Origin: Methyloversatilis sp.
Lineage (GTDB): Bacteria; Pseudomonadota; Gammaproteobacteria; Burkholderiales; Rhodocyclaceae
DNA length: 64,000 bases
Direction: 5' to 3'
Assembly (NCBI GenBank): GCA_017984755.1
Contig: JAGNYW010000002.1
Span: 62,001-126,000 of the forward strand
Under the pieces are notes generated by a model. The model was not told where the DNA came from and did no database searches. It saw only the letters and a list, made by a program, of their open reading frames with translations. Shown in pieces: positions 44,730 to 55,965 of this stretch (its first letter is position 1; each line of letters starts with the position of its first letter). Both the position numbers and the translations under genes were made by a program.

Positions 44730-44879
44730 GCGCGCCAGACTTTCAGGCGCGCACCGCTGATCACAAGGCGCTTCCTTGTGCGATCCGGCAGCATGCCGGG
44801 CTTCCGCTTCTCGATCAGTCGATCGCTCCCGCAGGAACCGCACGGGCGGTTTGGACATCGCGCCGGAGGGGCGCGATGT
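44730..44879. repeat. Three consecutive hairpins in a convergent gap
   Basis: Within the 159-bp gap between the NYN and gcr-like stops I see three perfect stems: GCGCGCC/GGCGCGC (44730-44736 and 44746-44752), CACAAGG/CCTTGTG (44762-44768 and 44774-44780) and ACATCGCGCC/GGCGCGATGT (44855-44864 and 44870-44879). The last one abuts the gcr-like stop codon. None has a good T-run; together they may act as a bidirectional 3'-end block. Confidence 0.55.
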
Positions 44880-46889
44880 TCAGGGAGCTTCTCTCGGCGG
44901 CCAGAAGAAGTCACGCGGTTTCGACAGGAAACGCTGCGCGAGCTTCATCCACAGCCCGCTCGTGTCTTCGCGCTGAATGCCGCGCGAGCGCAGCGCCACG
45001 CGCATGGCGAGACTGAAACTGACGATCAGATTGGTCAGGCCGATCAGGATCACGCCGATGGCGCCGATGGTGATCGATTGCCAGACCAGATCGAACTCGA
45101 GCGCCTCCAGACCGTAGGCGAGGTTGGCCGACGCAAAGGCCACGTGCCGGATATCCAGCGGCAGTCCGAGCAGCGAACCGATGATGGGCGTACTGCCGAG
45201 CATGCATCCGAAAAGGAAATTGCCGGCCAGCGCCCCCAGGTTCAGTTCGATGTAGTCGGCAAAACGCGCGAGCCTCTGCTCGCCGAGCAGGCTGCGCAGC
45301 CACTTCACGCGACGCAGGCGTTCCGGCACGCGGTGATACAGCGACTGGTTGTCGTAGTAGCCGGAAATCAGTCCGCTGAGGAACAGGAAAACACCGGCGA
45401 TGGCGGCATGGAAGAGCGCCAGGCTTTGCCACGGATGCAAGTCGTGCAGCAGGTGGGCGCCCTTGACCGGATCGACCGGCTGCCAGCCCAGGAACTGGCC
45501 CGCGGTCATCGCGATGGCGAGGGCGGTGATGAAACCGATGCTGACGTTGCCGGCGATGGATATCCACTGCGTGCGACTGACCTGAGCTGCCAGTTCGACC
45601 AGTACGTCCAGACGCGCATCGCGACTCTGCTGGCCGTCGAGGGTGGCAGCCAGCGTGGCGGCTGTCATCGCAGGCTGTTTGGTGGCGACGGTCAGATGCA
45701 GGATGTGGATCAGCACGAAGCCCAGACCGTAGTCGAGGCTGTACGCAACCGCTTCCCACACCGGCGGCAGACCGAGCTTCGAGATCAGTATCTTGATCAG
45801 CGCCATGGTGCCGATGATCACGCCGGCGCCGGCCGCCGCGCGGAACATGCCGACGAATTCACTGCGAGTACCTGTCACGTAGTGCTCGCCCGAACGGCTC
45901 GCCTGTTCGGTGACGCGCCGCGCCAGCAGCTGGGTGGTGCCGGCGAACAGGTCGCTCAGGCTGTGGCGACGATTCTCCTGCTGCACCAGACGCAGGAAGA
46001 AATCGATCACGCGCTCGCGCCGCGCCGGCGCGTCTTCGACCGGGTCGGGAATGATCAGTGTGCGCAGCAGGCGCAGCCGCTCGACGATCTGCTCGATGCG
46101 GGCGAGCAGAAACACCAGATTGACGCCCACACCCGCTTCGCGCGACCGGCGCCGTATGGCGTCCACATAGCTGGTGCATTGATCGAGCAGCACCTCGAGA
46201 TGCCCGTCATACGACTGCGCTTCGTCGGAACCGGCATGCCGTGCGATCAGCTCGCGAACTTCATCACTCTGCGCGAGGAAGGGCGATTCATGGCGTGCCA
46301 GCGCCGGCATGTAGCGCAGCAGCGCCGGTTCCATGCCGAGTGCGGCAAGGCGGTGCGAAGCCATGCGCATGGCTTCGCACAGCTCATGCCTGCACCGCTG
46401 GCGGGCGGGTGCGAAGGCATCGCCGCCGACATTGAGAAGCTCGAGCAGCTTGCGCCAGCTTTCGCGCGGAATGGCTGCCATCCACGCGCCATCATCGGCA
46501 TCGTCGAACACTTCGCTGAACAGATCGCGCAGGAAGTCATCGTTGATGGCCGGCGGCAGCATGCGTCCGAGCAGGCGGCTGATCAGGCCGCTGAAGAACC
46601 CCTGATTGGCCAGCACACCCGACTCGGAGAAGAGCGTGCGGTGCATGCGCGACGTGAGGATGGTCTTCAGATAAACCGACAGCGCCTGGGCCAGTTCGGG
46701 GCGCGCTGCCAGCAATCGGAGCAGCGCATGAAAGCGCGATTCCGCTGCTTCGACGCCCTCGCGGCCGTGCGGGCGGATGAGCTCGACCAGGCGTGCGAGC
46801 CGTGCGCCCGACGCATCCGCGGGGGTTCGGGCAGCCTCCTCAAGCAGCACCTGCAGATCACCGGTATGTGAAGGGCGGTTTGAAGTCAT
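44880..46889 (-). CDS. Gcr-type ('site-specific recombinase') polytopic membrane protein
   Basis: The 669-residue protein matches the family historically named after Neisseria Gcr. The N-terminal half is helical and soluble ([41 protein letters not shown]). The second half has several membrane helices ([86 protein letters not shown]). It has no serine or tyrosine recombinase motif, so the name is doubtful; the real role is unknown. ATG 46889 is chosen over a TTG five codons upstream. It lies 49 nt after the export ATPase gene and may be part of that transcript. Confidence 0.82.
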   Translation of the reverse strand: MTSNRPSHTGDLQVLLEEAARTPADASGARLARLVELIRPHGREGVEAAESRFHALLRLLAARPELAQALSVYLKTILTSRMHRTLFSESGVLANQGFFSGLISRLLGRMLPPAINDDFLRDLFSEVFDDADDGAWMAAIPRESWRKLLELLNVGGDAFAPARQRCRHELCEAMRMASHRLAALGMEPALLRYMPALARHESPFLAQSDEVRELIARHAGSDEAQSYDGHLEVLLDQCTSYVDAIRRRSREAGVGVNLVFLLARIEQIVERLRLLRTLIIPDPVEDAPARRERVIDFFLRLVQQENRRHSLSDLFAGTTQLLARRVTEQASRSGEHYVTGTRSEFVGMFRAAAGAGVIIGTMALIKILISKLGLPPVWEAVAYSLDYGLGFVLIHILHLTVATKQPAMTAATLAATLDGQQSRDARLDVLVELAAQVSRTQWISIAGNVSIGFITALAIAMTAGQFLGWQPVDPVKGAHLLHDLHPWQSLALFHAAIAGVFLFLSGLISGYYDNQSLYHRVPERLRRVKWLRSLLGEQRLARFADYIELNLGALAGNFLFGCMLGSTPIIGSLLGLPLDIRHVAFASANLAYGLEALEFDLVWQSITIGAIGVILIGLTNLIVSFSLAMRVALRSRGIQREDTSGLWMKLAQRFLSKPRDFFWPPREAP

Positions 46890-46938
46890 GCGGGGTCCAT
46901 GCAAAAACGACAGGGCAGAACGACTGCCCGGACTGCGG

Positions 46939-47661
46939 TCAGTCCGATGCGGTCAGCAGAGTGTCGGCGGCGACGCGGCCGTCCACCAGTTCGATATGCC
47001 GGTCACAGCGCGCAGCCAGTCGTGGATCATGCGTCACGATCAGACAGGCACTGCCGCGCTCGCGGTTGAATTCCCGCATCAGCGCGAAAATTTCATCGGC
47101 GGTATGCGTATCGAGATTGCCGGTCGGCTCGTCGGCAAGTATCAGCCGCGGCGACAGCGACAGCGCGCGAGCAATCGCGACGCGCTGCTGCTGACCGCCC
47201 GACAGCTGGTTCGTCTTCTTGTGCTCGTGCCCGGTCAGTCCGACCCGGGCCAGCAGGTCACGCGCCACCGCTTCCGCTTCCGCCGTGGCCACACCGCTTT
47301 CGATGATCGACGGCATCATGACATTTTCGAGCGCCGAAAACGCCGGCAGCAGGTGATGGAACTGGAACACGAAACCGATGTTGCGTCCGCGCAGCCGGGT
47401 CAGCGCCTGTTCGTTCAGGCCGACGGTCGATTGACCGGCCACCGAAAGTTCGCCGGCGCTCGGCGCTTCCAGCAGGCCGATCAGGTTGAGCAGCGTGCTC
47501 TTGCCCGAGCCGCTGGGACCGATCAGCGCACAGAACTCCCCCTCGGCCAGTTCGGCATCGATGCCATGCAGCACTTCGGTTTCCACCGGCGTACCCACAC
47601 CGTAGGACTTGCGCAGGCCGCGCATGGAAATGATCGGGGGTCGTGCGACCGCTGACTTCAT
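46939..47661 (-). CDS. ABC export ATPase, LolD/MacB type
   Basis: The 240-residue ATPase has Walker [21 protein letters not shown], the signature [21 protein letters not shown] and Walker [14 protein letters not shown], the pattern of the MacB/LolD branch. ATG 47661 overlaps the permease stop by 4 nt (ATGA), so it powers that permease. In the order HlyD-like, permease, ATPase this is a tripartite exporter rather than a plain LolCDE. An upstream in-frame extension lies inside the permease gene and is not coding. Confidence 0.92.
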   Translation of the reverse strand: MKSAVARPPIISMRGLRKSYGVGTPVETEVLHGIDAELAEGEFCALIGPSGSGKSTLLNLIGLLEAPSAGELSVAGQSTVGLNEQALTRLRGRNIGFVFQFHHLLPAFSALENVMMPSIIESGVATAEAEAVARDLLARVGLTGHEHKKTNQLSGGQQQRVAIARALSLSPRLILADEPTGNLDTHTADEIFALMREFNRERGSACLIVTHDPRLAARCDRHIELVDGRVAADTLLTASD

Positions 47662-48881
47662 GAGCGGATCGCCTGCACCGGGTCCATCTTCGCCGCACGA
47701 CGCGCCGGAATCAGCGCGGCAAGCACGCCGACCACCAGTGCGATGCCGGCCGCCGACAGCGCGATGCCGGTATCGAGCTGCGGTTCGAAGATCGGAGCGC
47801 CGTCGCCGGTGCGATAGATGGTCGAGAATATCTGCAGCAGCGCCCACGCCAGCCCCACGCCCGACAGCGCACCGACGAAGCCGACCAGCGCACCCTGCAG
47901 CAGAAAGACACCCATGATGCGGTTGGAGCTGGTGCCCATGGCGCGCAGGATGCCGATCTCCTTCTGCTTCTGCACCACGCTCACCACCAGCACGCTCGAT
48001 ATGCCGAGCGCAACGATGATGACCACGAAGCTGCGGATGAGGTTGTTCGACACGGACTGGTTGCGCAGCGCCGCCAGCAGCTGCGAATTGGTCGTCATCC
48101 AGCTTTCGACCGTCATGCCGCTGCCTGCCTGCAATCTGGCAGCCACTTCGCTGGCATCGAAGATGTCGGCCACCGTGATGTCGATGTTCGACACGCCGCC
48201 GGGCAGATCGAGCAGCGACTGCGCCAGCTTCATCGTCGTGAATACCCAGCGCCGGTTCAGGTCCTTGTTGCCGATGTCGAACAGGCCGGTCACCTGCAGC
48301 AGTTCGTCACGCCCGCCGGCAGCGCGCAGGAACACCTTGTCGCCGACGGTCACGCCGAGATCCTTCGCCAGTTCAACGCCGATGATGGTGTTGGTGCCCT
48401 CGACCTGGAACTTGCCGCGCGTCATGTAGGTATCCATCTTCACGATGCGGCGGTAACGGTCGGGGTCGACGCCGACCAGCGCAACCGACTTGCTCGCACG
48501 GCCGCGCAGTGCAAACGCCGGGCCGCTGACCACCGGCGACACCGCCACCACGCGCGGCTGTGCCTCGGCCAGCTCCATGATGGATTCCCACTGGTCGATC
48601 GAACGCAGGCGCTGCGCGCGCGGTTCGATGATGGTGGTACCCGTCAGGTCGGACCGGGCGCGCAGATTCACCTCTTCCAGCGGCCGCACGACGACATGCG
48701 CCTGACTGCCCAGCACGCGGTCGATGATGGTGGACTGCAGCTGCGCGATGAGCTGCGACAGGAACACGATGACCGCCACCCCGCCCGTCACGCCGAGCAG
48801 GATGAGCGCCGTCTGCATGCGCCCCTCGCGCAGGAAGCGCAGCGCGACGAGAAATTCGAAGGGCAGCCGGGGTCTGGACAT
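47658..48881 (-). CDS. ABC transporter permease, MacB/LolC/FtsX-like
   Basis: The 407-residue protein has one N-terminal membrane helix ([20 protein letters not shown]), a large periplasmic domain (about residues 40-275) and three C-terminal helices ([59 protein letters not shown]), the MacB/FtsX topology. [19 protein letters not shown] after the second helix is the usual family motif. ATG 48881 is chosen because the sequence before it is repeat DNA. It is coupled to the ATPase by a 4-nt overlap. Confidence 0.9.
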   Translation of the reverse strand: MSRPRLPFEFLVALRFLREGRMQTALILLGVTGGVAVIVFLSQLIAQLQSTIIDRVLGSQAHVVVRPLEEVNLRARSDLTGTTIIEPRAQRLRSIDQWESIMELAEAQPRVVAVSPVVSGPAFALRGRASKSVALVGVDPDRYRRIVKMDTYMTRGKFQVEGTNTIIGVELAKDLGVTVGDKVFLRAAGGRDELLQVTGLFDIGNKDLNRRWVFTTMKLAQSLLDLPGGVSNIDITVADIFDASEVAARLQAGSGMTVESWMTTNSQLLAALRNQSVSNNLIRSFVVIIVALGISSVLVVSVVQKQKEIGILRAMGTSSNRIMGVFLLQGALVGFVGALSGVGLAWALLQIFSTIYRTGDGAPIFEPQLDTGIALSAAGIALVVGVLAALIPARRAAKMDPVQAIRS

Positions 48882-48885
48882 GGTC

Positions 48886-48952
48886 AGATGCAAGATGCAA
48901 GACACAAGACGCAAGGAAAACCATCAGGGTTTCTACTTGCATCTTTCATCTT
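48886..48952. repeat. AGATGCAAG-type intergenic repeat with inverted copy
   Basis: Between the adaptor stop and the permease start, AGATGCAAG occurs at 48886-48894 and overlapping at 48893-48901, followed by CACAAGACGCAAGG. The inverted copy CTTGCATCT is at 48936-48944. The motif recurs at 51401-51443, so it may be a dispersed intergenic element. Confidence 0.6.
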
Positions 48953-50148
48953 GAAGCTTTCCTCTGCTTCACCCGGACCGCGTCGCCGTCGAGCGCGCCG
49001 CCGGCGGGCAGGATGGCGACCTCGCCCTCCGTCAGCCCCTCGGTGATCTCGATGCGCCCGACACCGCGCAGACCGACCTTGACCGGCGCCTTCACCGCCT
49101 CGCCGTCGCGCGCCAGCAGCACCCAGGGTTCCGGCGTTTCGACGTCGCGCACGGCTTCGAGCGGCAATGCAAGCGCGGCGTCGTTGCGGCCGATCACCAC
49201 TTCGACCGACACCGTCATGTCGGGCTTCAGGAAGGCCGGCGGCTCGGGCACGCGCAGGCGCACCTCGACCGTGCCACGCTGCGCGTCGATGGCCGGTGCG
49301 ATGTAGTAGACGACGGATTCGAAAGGCTGGCCGGGGAAGGCGTCGGCCACGGCCAGCGCGCGCGCGTCGAGCTGCAGGTAGCGCAGGTTCTTTTCGTCCA
49401 GCGTGGCGTAGATGCGTGTCTCGCCAGACTGCGCCAGCGTCAGCAGTGCGCGGCCGGCTTGCGCCACATCACCCGGTTCGGCGTCGCGCGCCACCACCAG
49501 CGCGTCGACCGGCGCACGCAGCGTGAGCAGGTCGCGCCGCGCCTGCGCCGACGCCAGCGCCGCTTCGGCCTGCGCCAGCCGCGCCGCGGCGCCCTGACGC
49601 TCCGCACCACGCGGCATGCTGGCATCGCGCTGCGCCTGCGCCGTGCGCAGTTGCGAACGCGCGTTGTCGAGCTGGCGTTGCGCCTCGTCGAGTTTCGATG
49701 GCGAAAAGAACTGCTGTTCGACCAGCGTCTGCGCGCGCTGGAACTCCGCCTCGGCCACGCGCAGATTCGACTGCGCCTGGCGTACCGACTGTTCGGCCAC
49801 CGGCAGGGTCACCGAATCGGACTGATCGAGGCGCGCCCGTGCCTCCTCTATCTGCGTGCGCGCCTGCTCGATGGCGGCGTCGGCATCGGCCGCGCGCAGC
49901 CTCACCAGCACGTCTCCCGCCTTCACCCGCGCACCTTCGCGCACACTCACCCCGTCGATGATGGCGGTGATCTGGGTGCCGATCTCGATGCGCGCGGGCG
50001 TCGCGATGCGTCCCGTTGCCACGACGCTCTGGGTCAGTGGCGCACGCGTGACAGTGGCGGTATCGACCGCGACGCCGCGCGGCCAGAAGAAGCCGGCGAC
50101 GAGCACGGCGGCGGCGGCCAGCAGCGCGATCAGGTAGCGGGATTTCAT
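48946..50148 (-). CDS. HlyD/MacA-like membrane fusion protein
   Basis: The 400-residue protein has an N-terminal anchor (YLIALLAAAAVLVAGFFWP). A lipoyl half-motif (SVVATGRIATPARIEIGTQITAIID) precedes a long coiled coil (about residues 90-200) and the second half (LLTLRAPVDALVVARDAEPGDVAQ), and beta-barrel and membrane-proximal domains end the protein. It links the inner-membrane permease to an outer-membrane channel. It is the first of three same-strand genes forming the exporter and starts 32 nt after the TlpA-like stop. No TolC-like gene is in the window; no clear ribosome-binding site is seen. Confidence 0.9.
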   Translation of the reverse strand: MKSRYLIALLAAAAVLVAGFFWPRGVAVDTATVTRAPLTQSVVATGRIATPARIEIGTQITAIIDGVSVREGARVKAGDVLVRLRAADADAAIEQARTQIEEARARLDQSDSVTLPVAEQSVRQAQSNLRVAEAEFQRAQTLVEQQFFSPSKLDEAQRQLDNARSQLRTAQAQRDASMPRGAERQGAAARLAQAEAALASAQARRDLLTLRAPVDALVVARDAEPGDVAQAGRALLTLAQSGETRIYATLDEKNLRYLQLDARALAVADAFPGQPFESVVYYIAPAIDAQRGTVEVRLRVPEPPAFLKPDMTVSVEVVIGRNDAALALPLEAVRDVETPEPWVLLARDGEAVKAPVKVGLRGVGRIEITEGLTEGEVAILPAGGALDGDAVRVKQRKASR

Positions 50149-50180
50149 CGGAAAGGAATCAGAAAGGGGTCACTGAAGCA

Positions 50181-50690
50181 TCAGGAAGCGGGTGTGAGCA
50201 GTCGTTCGATCATCGCGTCGAGCGCGACATGATCGGGCGTGCCGATGAAGCGTTTGACAATGCGACCGTCGCGATCGACCAGGTAGCTGGTCGGCGTGGC
50301 GTTAACCCCGCCGAAGCCGCGCGCCAGGTCGCCGACCGGATCGAAGCCTACGCGAAACGGCAGCGCCTCGCGACGCGCGAAGGCCTGAACATGGCTGGGC
50401 GCATCGTAGCTCATGGCCACGGCGACCACGTCGAAGCCCCGCGCGTGATGGCGGCGATGCGTTTCGGCCAGCGCCGGCATGCCGCGGATGCACGGCGCGC
50501 ACGAGGTCGACCAGAAGCTGACCAGCCGGACCCGGCCCTGCGGCTGCGCGAAGTCGATCCGGTCGCCGTCCAGGATGGCTACCGGCATGGCCGGCGCCTG
50601 TTCCGGAAAGCCGTCGCCGCGCATCATCCATACCAGCCCGAGCAATGCAATCAGCACTATCGGCGACGTCCAGTTGCGGGACATAATCAT
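50181..50690 (-). CDS. TlpA/ResA-like thioredoxin-fold protein
   Basis: The 169-residue protein has an uncleaved N-terminal anchor (WTSPIVLIALLGLVWMM) and a periplasmic thioredoxin domain. The active site is WSTSCAPCIRGMPAL (CAPC) and the cis-proline loop is NATPTSYLVDRDGRIVKRFIG. Such proteins reduce or exchange disulfides during cytochrome c or cofactor maturation. ATG 50690 or 50684 can serve as start. It is divergent from the DUF4197 gene and heads the exporter operon. Confidence 0.9.
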   Translation of the reverse strand: MIMSRNWTSPIVLIALLGLVWMMRGDGFPEQAPAMPVAILDGDRIDFAQPQGRVRLVSFWSTSCAPCIRGMPALAETHRRHHARGFDVVAVAMSYDAPSHVQAFARREALPFRVGFDPVGDLARGFGGVNATPTSYLVDRDGRIVKRFIGTPDHVALDAMIERLLTPAS

Positions 50691-50717
50691 TTTCTTTCCA
50701 TCAAAGGGATTCTGACC

Positions 50718-51401
50718 ATGCGCGCGATTGTCGGTTTTGTGGCCTGTCTTGTCATGTGCACCCAGGTCTGGGCGATATCGCTGGCCGACCTCACCAACAA
50801 GGACGCCGCCGGCGGGCTGAAGGAAGCGCTGACCCAGGGCGCCGCGAAGGCGGTCGACATGCTGGGCAAGAAAGATGGCTTCCTGAAGAACGGCAAGGTG
50901 AAGATTCCGATGCCGGAAGGCCTGCAGCAGGCCGAAAAGCTGATGCGCACCTTCGGCATGAAGAAACAGGCCGATGAACTGGTCAATGCCATGAACCGTG
51001 CTGCCGAAGCCGCCGTGCCCGAAGCGAAGGAACTGCTGATCGGCGCGGTGAAGGACATGAGTGTGGAAGACGCGAAGAAGTTGCTGACCGGTGGCGACAC
51101 GGCGGGTACCGAATATTTCAGGGGCAAGACCTCCGCCCAGCTGAAGGAACGCTTCCTGCCCATCGTTCAGCAGGCCATGGAAAAGGTCGGTGTCGCCAAG
51201 ACCTACGAAAAATTCGCTTCCAAGGGCGCGAAATACGGCGTGATCAGCGAAGAAGATGCGGATCTCGACAATTACGTGACACAGAAGGCGCTCGACGGCC
51301 TGTTCACAATGGTGGCAGAGGAAGAAAAGGCCATCCGCAAGAACCCGGTCGGCGCCGCCGGCAGCCTGGCAAAGAAGGTTTTCGGGTCGCTTGGCAAATA
51401 A
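50718..51401 (+). CDS. DUF4197 exported protein
   Basis: The 227-residue precursor has a signal peptide (MRAIVGFVACLVMCTQVWA). The mature protein is helical: LTNKDAAGGLKEALTQGAAKAVDMLGKKDGFLKNGKVKIPMPEGLQQAEKLMRTFG and the later KTSAQLKERFLPIVQQAMEKVG define DUF4197, a periplasmic family of unknown function. AGGGA lies before ATG 50718. It is divergent from the tlpA-like gene (27-bp gap) and ends in the hairpin repeat at 51401-51443. Confidence 0.9.
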   Translation: MRAIVGFVACLVMCTQVWAISLADLTNKDAAGGLKEALTQGAAKAVDMLGKKDGFLKNGKVKIPMPEGLQQAEKLMRTFGMKKQADELVNAMNRAAEAAVPEAKELLIGAVKDMSVEDAKKLLTGGDTAGTEYFRGKTSAQLKERFLPIVQQAMEKVGVAKTYEKFASKGAKYGVISEEDADLDNYVTQKALDGLFTMVAEEEKAIRKNPVGAAGSLAKKVFGSLGK

Positions 51402-51443
51402 GATGCAAGGTTCAAGGTTCAAGGAGCACCTTGAACCGCATCT
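51401..51443. repeat. Composite hairpin with tandem AAGGTTC units, possible terminator
   Basis: The inner stem GGTTCAAGG (51416-51424) and CCTTGAACC (51429-51437) is perfect with a 4-nt loop. The outer stem is AGATGC (51401-51406) and GCATCT (51438-51443). Between the left arms an extra AAGGTTC unit forms a bulge, so AAGGTTC occurs twice in tandem. It lies at the convergent end of the DUF4197 and tex genes and shares the AGATGCAAG start with the repeat at 48886. Confidence 0.65.
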
Positions 51444-51488
51444 GAGCCTTTGCCATCGAACGCGGCACGCGCCGGCGGCCGGAGAGGT

Positions 51489-53846
51489 TCAGCGCTTCGT
51501 TGCCTTGGCGAACGCGGCGGCGAGGGCGTTGTTGGCGGCCGGCGCTTCCTGCCGACTGTCCGGGCTGCGCTGGCCCCTGCCCTGATTCCTCTCCTGATTC
51601 GGGTTCGCACCGCGCCCGGCAGGGCGCGCCTCGCCTGCCGGCGGCTTGCGCACGGCCTCGTCGCTCAGGCGCATGGTGAGCGCGATGCGCTTGCGGGCAA
51701 CGTCCACCTCCAGCACCTTCACCTTCACGATGTCGCCGGCCTTCACGACGTCCGCCGGATCCTTCACGAAACGGTTGGCGATGGCCGACACGTGCACCAG
51801 ACCGTCCTGATGCACGCCGATGTCGACGAACGCGCCGAAATTCGTCACGTTGGTCACGACGCCTTCGAGCAGCATGCCCGGCTCCAGGTCCTTGATCTGT
51901 TCGACGCCGTCGCGGAAGGTGGCCGCCCGGAATTCGGGGCGCGGATCGCGACCGGGCTTTTCCAGCTCGCGCAGGATGTCGCGCACGGTCGGCAGGCCGA
52001 AGCGCTCGTCGGTGTATCGGTCGGCCGACAGCTGCTTCACCGTGGCGGCATCGCCGATCACGTCGCGCGCCCTCTTCTTCAGATCGGCCAGGATGCGCTC
52101 GACCACCGGGTAGGCCTCCGGGTGCACAGCCGATGCATCGAGCGGGTTGTCGCCGTTCATCACGCGCAGAAAGCCGGCGCACTGTTCGAAGGTCTTGTCG
52201 CCGAGGCGCGGCACTCCGAGCAGTGACTTGCGCGACGTGAAGGCGCCATGGGCATCGCGATGCGCGACGATGTTCTGCGCCAGCGTCGCGTTCAGCCCGG
52301 AAATGCGCGCCAGCAGCGGTGCCGACGCGGTATTCACGTCGACGCCGACCGCATTCACGCAATCCTCGACCACCGCATCGAGCGAACGCGCCAGCCGCGT
52401 CTGGCTCACGTCGTGCTGGTACTGGCCGACGCCGATCGCCTTCGGATCGATCTTCACCAGTTCGGCCAGCGGATCCTGCAGGCGGCGCGCGATCGACACC
52501 GCACCGCGCAGGCTCACGTCCAGCCCCGGGAATTCCTTCGCCGCCAGCTCGGACGCCGAATACACCGACGCACCGGCTTCCGACACGACGATCTTCGTCA
52601 TGGCGAGTTCAGGCTTCAGCTTCATCAGATCAGCCGCCAGCCTGTCGGTTTCGCGGCTGGCCGTGCCGTTGCCGATGGCGATCAGCTGCACGCCATGCTT
52701 CGTCGCGAGCCCGGACAGCACATGCAGCGAACCGTCCCAGTCGCGGCGCGGCTCGTGCGGATAGATCGTTGCGGTATCGACCAGCTTGCCGGTGGCGTCC
52801 ACCACCGCCACCTTCACGCCGGTGCGGATGCCGGGGTCCAGCCCCATGGTGACGCGCGGGCCGGCCGGAGCGGCCAGCAGCAGATCCTTCAGGTTCTTGG
52901 CGAACACGCGGATCGCTTCCAGCTCGGCACGACTGCGCAGTTCGTTCATCAGGTCGAGCTCGACGTGGACCGACAGCTTCACGTTCCAGGTCCAGCGCGC
53001 GGTCTCGACCAGCCAGCGGTCGGCCGCACGCCCCTGGTCGCGGATGCCGGCATGCACCATCACGCGCCGCTCGCACGGGTTGGGTTCGGCGCTGCGTGCG
53101 CCGTCTTCCGGATCGGTGTCGAGCGCCAGCTTCACCCGCAGCGCCTCTTCGTTGCGACCACGGAACAGTGCCAGCGCGCGATGCGACGGAATGTCGGCCA
53201 GCTTTTCGCGGTAGGAAAAGTAATCGCGGAATTTCGCCGCCTCGGCGTCGTTCTCTTTGCCGTCGGCGACCGTGGCCACGACGATGCCGTGTTCGGCGAC
53301 ATGGCTGCGCAGCGCGCCGACCAGTTCGGCGCTTTCGGCGAAACGCTCCATCAGGATCTGCCGCGCGCCGTCGAGTACCGACTTCGTATCGGCGAACCCC
53401 GCTTCGACATTGAAATACTTGACGGCTTCGGCTTCGGGCGCCAGCGTCGGGTCGGCCAGCAACGCGTCGGCCAGCGGCTCGATGCCCGCCTCGCGTGCGA
53501 TCTGCGCCTTGGTGCGGCGCTTCTGCTTGTACGGCAGATAGAGGTCTTCCAGCCGCTGCTTGGTGTCCGCGTTCTCGACTTCGCCGCGCAGCGCCGGCGT
53601 GAGCTTGCCCTGTTCGTCGATGCTGGCGATCACCGCCGCGCGGCGTTCTTCCAGCTCGCGCATGTAGCCGAGACGTTCTTCCAGCAGACGCAGCTGCGTG
53701 TCATCCAGACCGCCGGTCACTTCCTTGCGGTAGCGCGAAATGAAAGGCACCGAGGCGCCCTCGTCCAGCAGGGCGACGGCGGCATTGACCTGTCGCGGGC
53801 GCGCGCCGAGTTCGGCGGCAAGACGGTGTTCGATCGAGGGGAGCAT
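51489..53846 (-). CDS. tex: Transcription accessory protein Tex
   Basis: The 785-residue RNA-binding protein has the Tex domain order: N-terminal helical region ([40 protein letters not shown]), a YqgF/RuvC-like domain ([24 protein letters not shown]), helix-hairpin-helix repeats ([26 protein letters not shown]) and an S1 domain ([31 protein letters not shown]). A Gln/Asn/Arg-rich tail follows. Length matches the family (E. coli YhgF 773). ATG 53846 begins the conserved N terminus; it is divergent from rep. Confidence 0.97.
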   Translation of the reverse strand: MLPSIEHRLAAELGARPRQVNAAVALLDEGASVPFISRYRKEVTGGLDDTQLRLLEERLGYMRELEERRAAVIASIDEQGKLTPALRGEVENADTKQRLEDLYLPYKQKRRTKAQIAREAGIEPLADALLADPTLAPEAEAVKYFNVEAGFADTKSVLDGARQILMERFAESAELVGALRSHVAEHGIVVATVADGKENDAEAAKFRDYFSYREKLADIPSHRALALFRGRNEEALRVKLALDTDPEDGARSAEPNPCERRVMVHAGIRDQGRAADRWLVETARWTWNVKLSVHVELDLMNELRSRAELEAIRVFAKNLKDLLLAAPAGPRVTMGLDPGIRTGVKVAVVDATGKLVDTATIYPHEPRRDWDGSLHVLSGLATKHGVQLIAIGNGTASRETDRLAADLMKLKPELAMTKIVVSEAGASVYSASELAAKEFPGLDVSLRGAVSIARRLQDPLAELVKIDPKAIGVGQYQHDVSQTRLARSLDAVVEDCVNAVGVDVNTASAPLLARISGLNATLAQNIVAHRDAHGAFTSRKSLLGVPRLGDKTFEQCAGFLRVMNGDNPLDASAVHPEAYPVVERILADLKKRARDVIGDAATVKQLSADRYTDERFGLPTVRDILRELEKPGRDPRPEFRAATFRDGVEQIKDLEPGMLLEGVVTNVTNFGAFVDIGVHQDGLVHVSAIANRFVKDPADVVKAGDIVKVKVLEVDVARKRIALTMRLSDEAVRKPPAGEARPAGRGANPNQERNQGRGQRSPDSRQEAPAANNALAAAFAKATKR

Positions 53847-53970
53847 GTGCGGCGGACAGGAACGACTGCGGAAGGCGCGAACCATACCCATGCGGGGCGG
53901 AGGCTGCAAGCCGGTAAAATGCAGCGTGTCCTTTCTCGGGCGTCGCCGTTCGCGCGACGCCGCAATCCCC

Positions 53971-55965
53971 ATGCTGTCCGACATGAACACGCCGCAGCGC
54001 GAAGCGGTGAAATACCTCGACGGCCCATTGCTGGTGCTGGCCGGTGCCGGCTCCGGCAAGACGCGGGTCATCACGCGCAAGATCGGCTATCTGGTGAACG
54101 AATGCGGCATCGATCCGCGCAACATCGCGGCCATCACCTTCACCAACAAGGCGGCGAAGGAAATGCAGGAGCGTGCCGCACACCTGCTAGAAGGGCGCGC
54201 CGGCAAGCAGCTCAACATTTCGACCTTCCACGCGCTGGGCGCGAAGATGCTGCGCATGGAAGCGAAGGCGGCCGGGCTGAAACCGGCGTTTTCGATACTG
54301 GATTCGTCGGACGCGCTGTCCATCGTGCAGGACATTTCCAGGGAGACGGAAAAGGCGCGGCTGCGTGCGCTGGTGTCGCGCATTTCCGGCTGGAAGAACG
54401 CGCTGGTGCCGCCCTCGGCCGCCGCGTCGCTCGCCGCCGACGAACTGGAAGCTGTCGCCGCGCGCGTCTATGAAGAGTACGAGCGCACGCTGCGCGCCTA
54501 TCAGGCGGTCGATTTCGACGATCTGATCGGCCTGCCGGCCAGGCTGCTCGAAAGCGATCCCGATCTGCTGGCGCGCTGGCAGGGCAAGCTGCGCTACCTG
54601 CTGATCGACGAATATCAGGACACCAACCGCAGCCAGTACCAGATCGTGAAGCTGCTGGCGGGCGGGCGAGGTGCGTTCACGGCGGTCGGCGACGACGATC
54701 AGGCCATCTACGCCTGGCGCGGAGCCGACGTGGAAAACCTGCGCACGCTGCAGACCGACTATCCGGAGCTCAAGGTGATCAAGCTCGAACAGAACTACCG
54801 TTCGATGCAGCGCATCCTGTCTGCCGCCAACACGCTCATTTCACGCAACGAAAAACTGTTCGAAAAGAAGCTGTGGTCGGAAATGGGGCGCGGCGACCCG
54901 ATCACGCTGATGGTCGCGCGCGACGCCGAGCACGAAGCCGAATGCGTGGCCATGCGCATCGCCGCGCACAAGTTCGAACATCGCGGCCACTTCGGCGATT
55001 ACGCCGTGCTGTATCGCGGCAACCATCAGGCGCGGGTGATCGAAACCGCACTGCGCGAGCAGAAGATTCCGTACCTCGTCAGCGGCGGCCAGTCCTTCTT
55101 CGACCGCGCCGAAATCAAGGACGTGATGGCCTATCTGCGTCTGGTCGCCAACGGCGACGACGATCCGGCCTTCATCCGCGCGGTCACCACGCCACGCCGC
55201 GGCATCGGCGGCACCAGCCTCGAGGCGCTCGGCACCTACGCCGGCGAGCGTCACATCAGCCTGTTTGCGGCGATGTTCGAAACCGGCGTCGAGCAGGCAC
55301 TGCCGGCGCGTGCGCTCACCCCGCTGCGCGAATTCGGCGAATTCATCAACCGCATCGAATGGCGCGCCCGCAGCGAAGCGCCGCGCCTGCTGCTTGAGGA
55401 CCTGCTGCGCGGCATCGGCTACGAAACCTGGCTGTTCGAACAGTTCGAGCCGCGCGAGGCGGAAACGCGCTGGAGCAATGTGCGCGATTTCGTCGACTGG
55501 ATGGGGCGCAAGGGCGAAGAAGACGGCAAATCACTGCTCGAACTGACGCAGACAGTCGCGCTCATCACCATGCTGGACAAGCGCGACGACGACGACGCGC
55601 GCGATGCGGTCCAGCTGTCCACGCTGCACGCCTCCAAGGGCCTCGAATACAGGCACGTGTTTCTGGTCGGTCTGGAGGAAGGCATCCTGCCGCACCGCGA
55701 ATCGATCGACGGCGGCAAGATCGAGGAGGAGCGCCGGCTGATGTATGTCGGCATCACGCGCGCGCAGCACACGCTGACGCTGAGCTACTGCGAACGGCGC
55801 CGCAGCGGCCGTGAATCGCGCGACTGCGAGCCGTCGCGCTTCATCACGGAGATGGGAGAAGAGGTGCAGCGCCCGAACACCGACGGCGCCCCGAAGGCCG
55901 AGCAGCGCGCCGCCAACGTGGCACGGCTGGAGTCGCTCAAGGCACTGCTCGCCGGCAAGGGATGA
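53971..55965 (+). CDS. rep: ATP-dependent DNA helicase Rep
   Basis: The 664-residue UvrD/Rep-type superfamily 1 helicase has motif [17 protein letters not shown], Ia [12 protein letters not shown], motif [57 protein letters not shown] and [17 protein letters not shown]. Length and the [10 protein letters not shown] form match Rep, which removes obstacles ahead of replication forks. ATG 53971 begins [16 protein letters not shown] 53983 is possible. A strong terminator follows directly. Confidence 0.96.
   Translation: MLSDMNTPQREAVKYLDGPLLVLAGAGSGKTRVITRKIGYLVNECGIDPRNIAAITFTNKAAKEMQERAAHLLEGRAGKQLNISTFHALGAKMLRMEAKAAGLKPAFSILDSSDALSIVQDISRETEKARLRALVSRISGWKNALVPPSAAASLAADELEAVAARVYEEYERTLRAYQAVDFDDLIGLPARLLESDPDLLARWQGKLRYLLIDEYQDTNRSQYQIVKLLAGGRGAFTAVGDDDQAIYAWRGADVENLRTLQTDYPELKVIKLEQNYRSMQRILSAANTLISRNEKLFEKKLWSEMGRGDPITLMVARDAEHEAECVAMRIAAHKFEHRGHFGDYAVLYRGNHQARVIETALREQKIPYLVSGGQSFFDRAEIKDVMAYLRLVANGDDDPAFIRAVTTPRRGIGGTSLEALGTYAGERHISLFAAMFETGVEQALPARALTPLREFGEFINRIEWRARSEAPRLLLEDLLRGIGYETWLFEQFEPREAETRWSNVRDFVDWMGRKGEEDGKSLLELTQTVALITMLDKRDDDDARDAVQLSTLHASKGLEYRHVFLVGLEEGILPHRESIDGGKIEEERRLMYVGITRAQHTLTLSYCERRRSGRESRDCEPSRFITEMGEEVQRPNTDGAPKAEQRAANVARLESLKALLAGKG

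Noticed and set aside
44778..46871. A 697-codon + strand frame opposite the gcr-like gene
   Set aside because: The minus strand has clear membrane helices and family motifs; this frame is an antisense shadow typical of GC-rich DNA.
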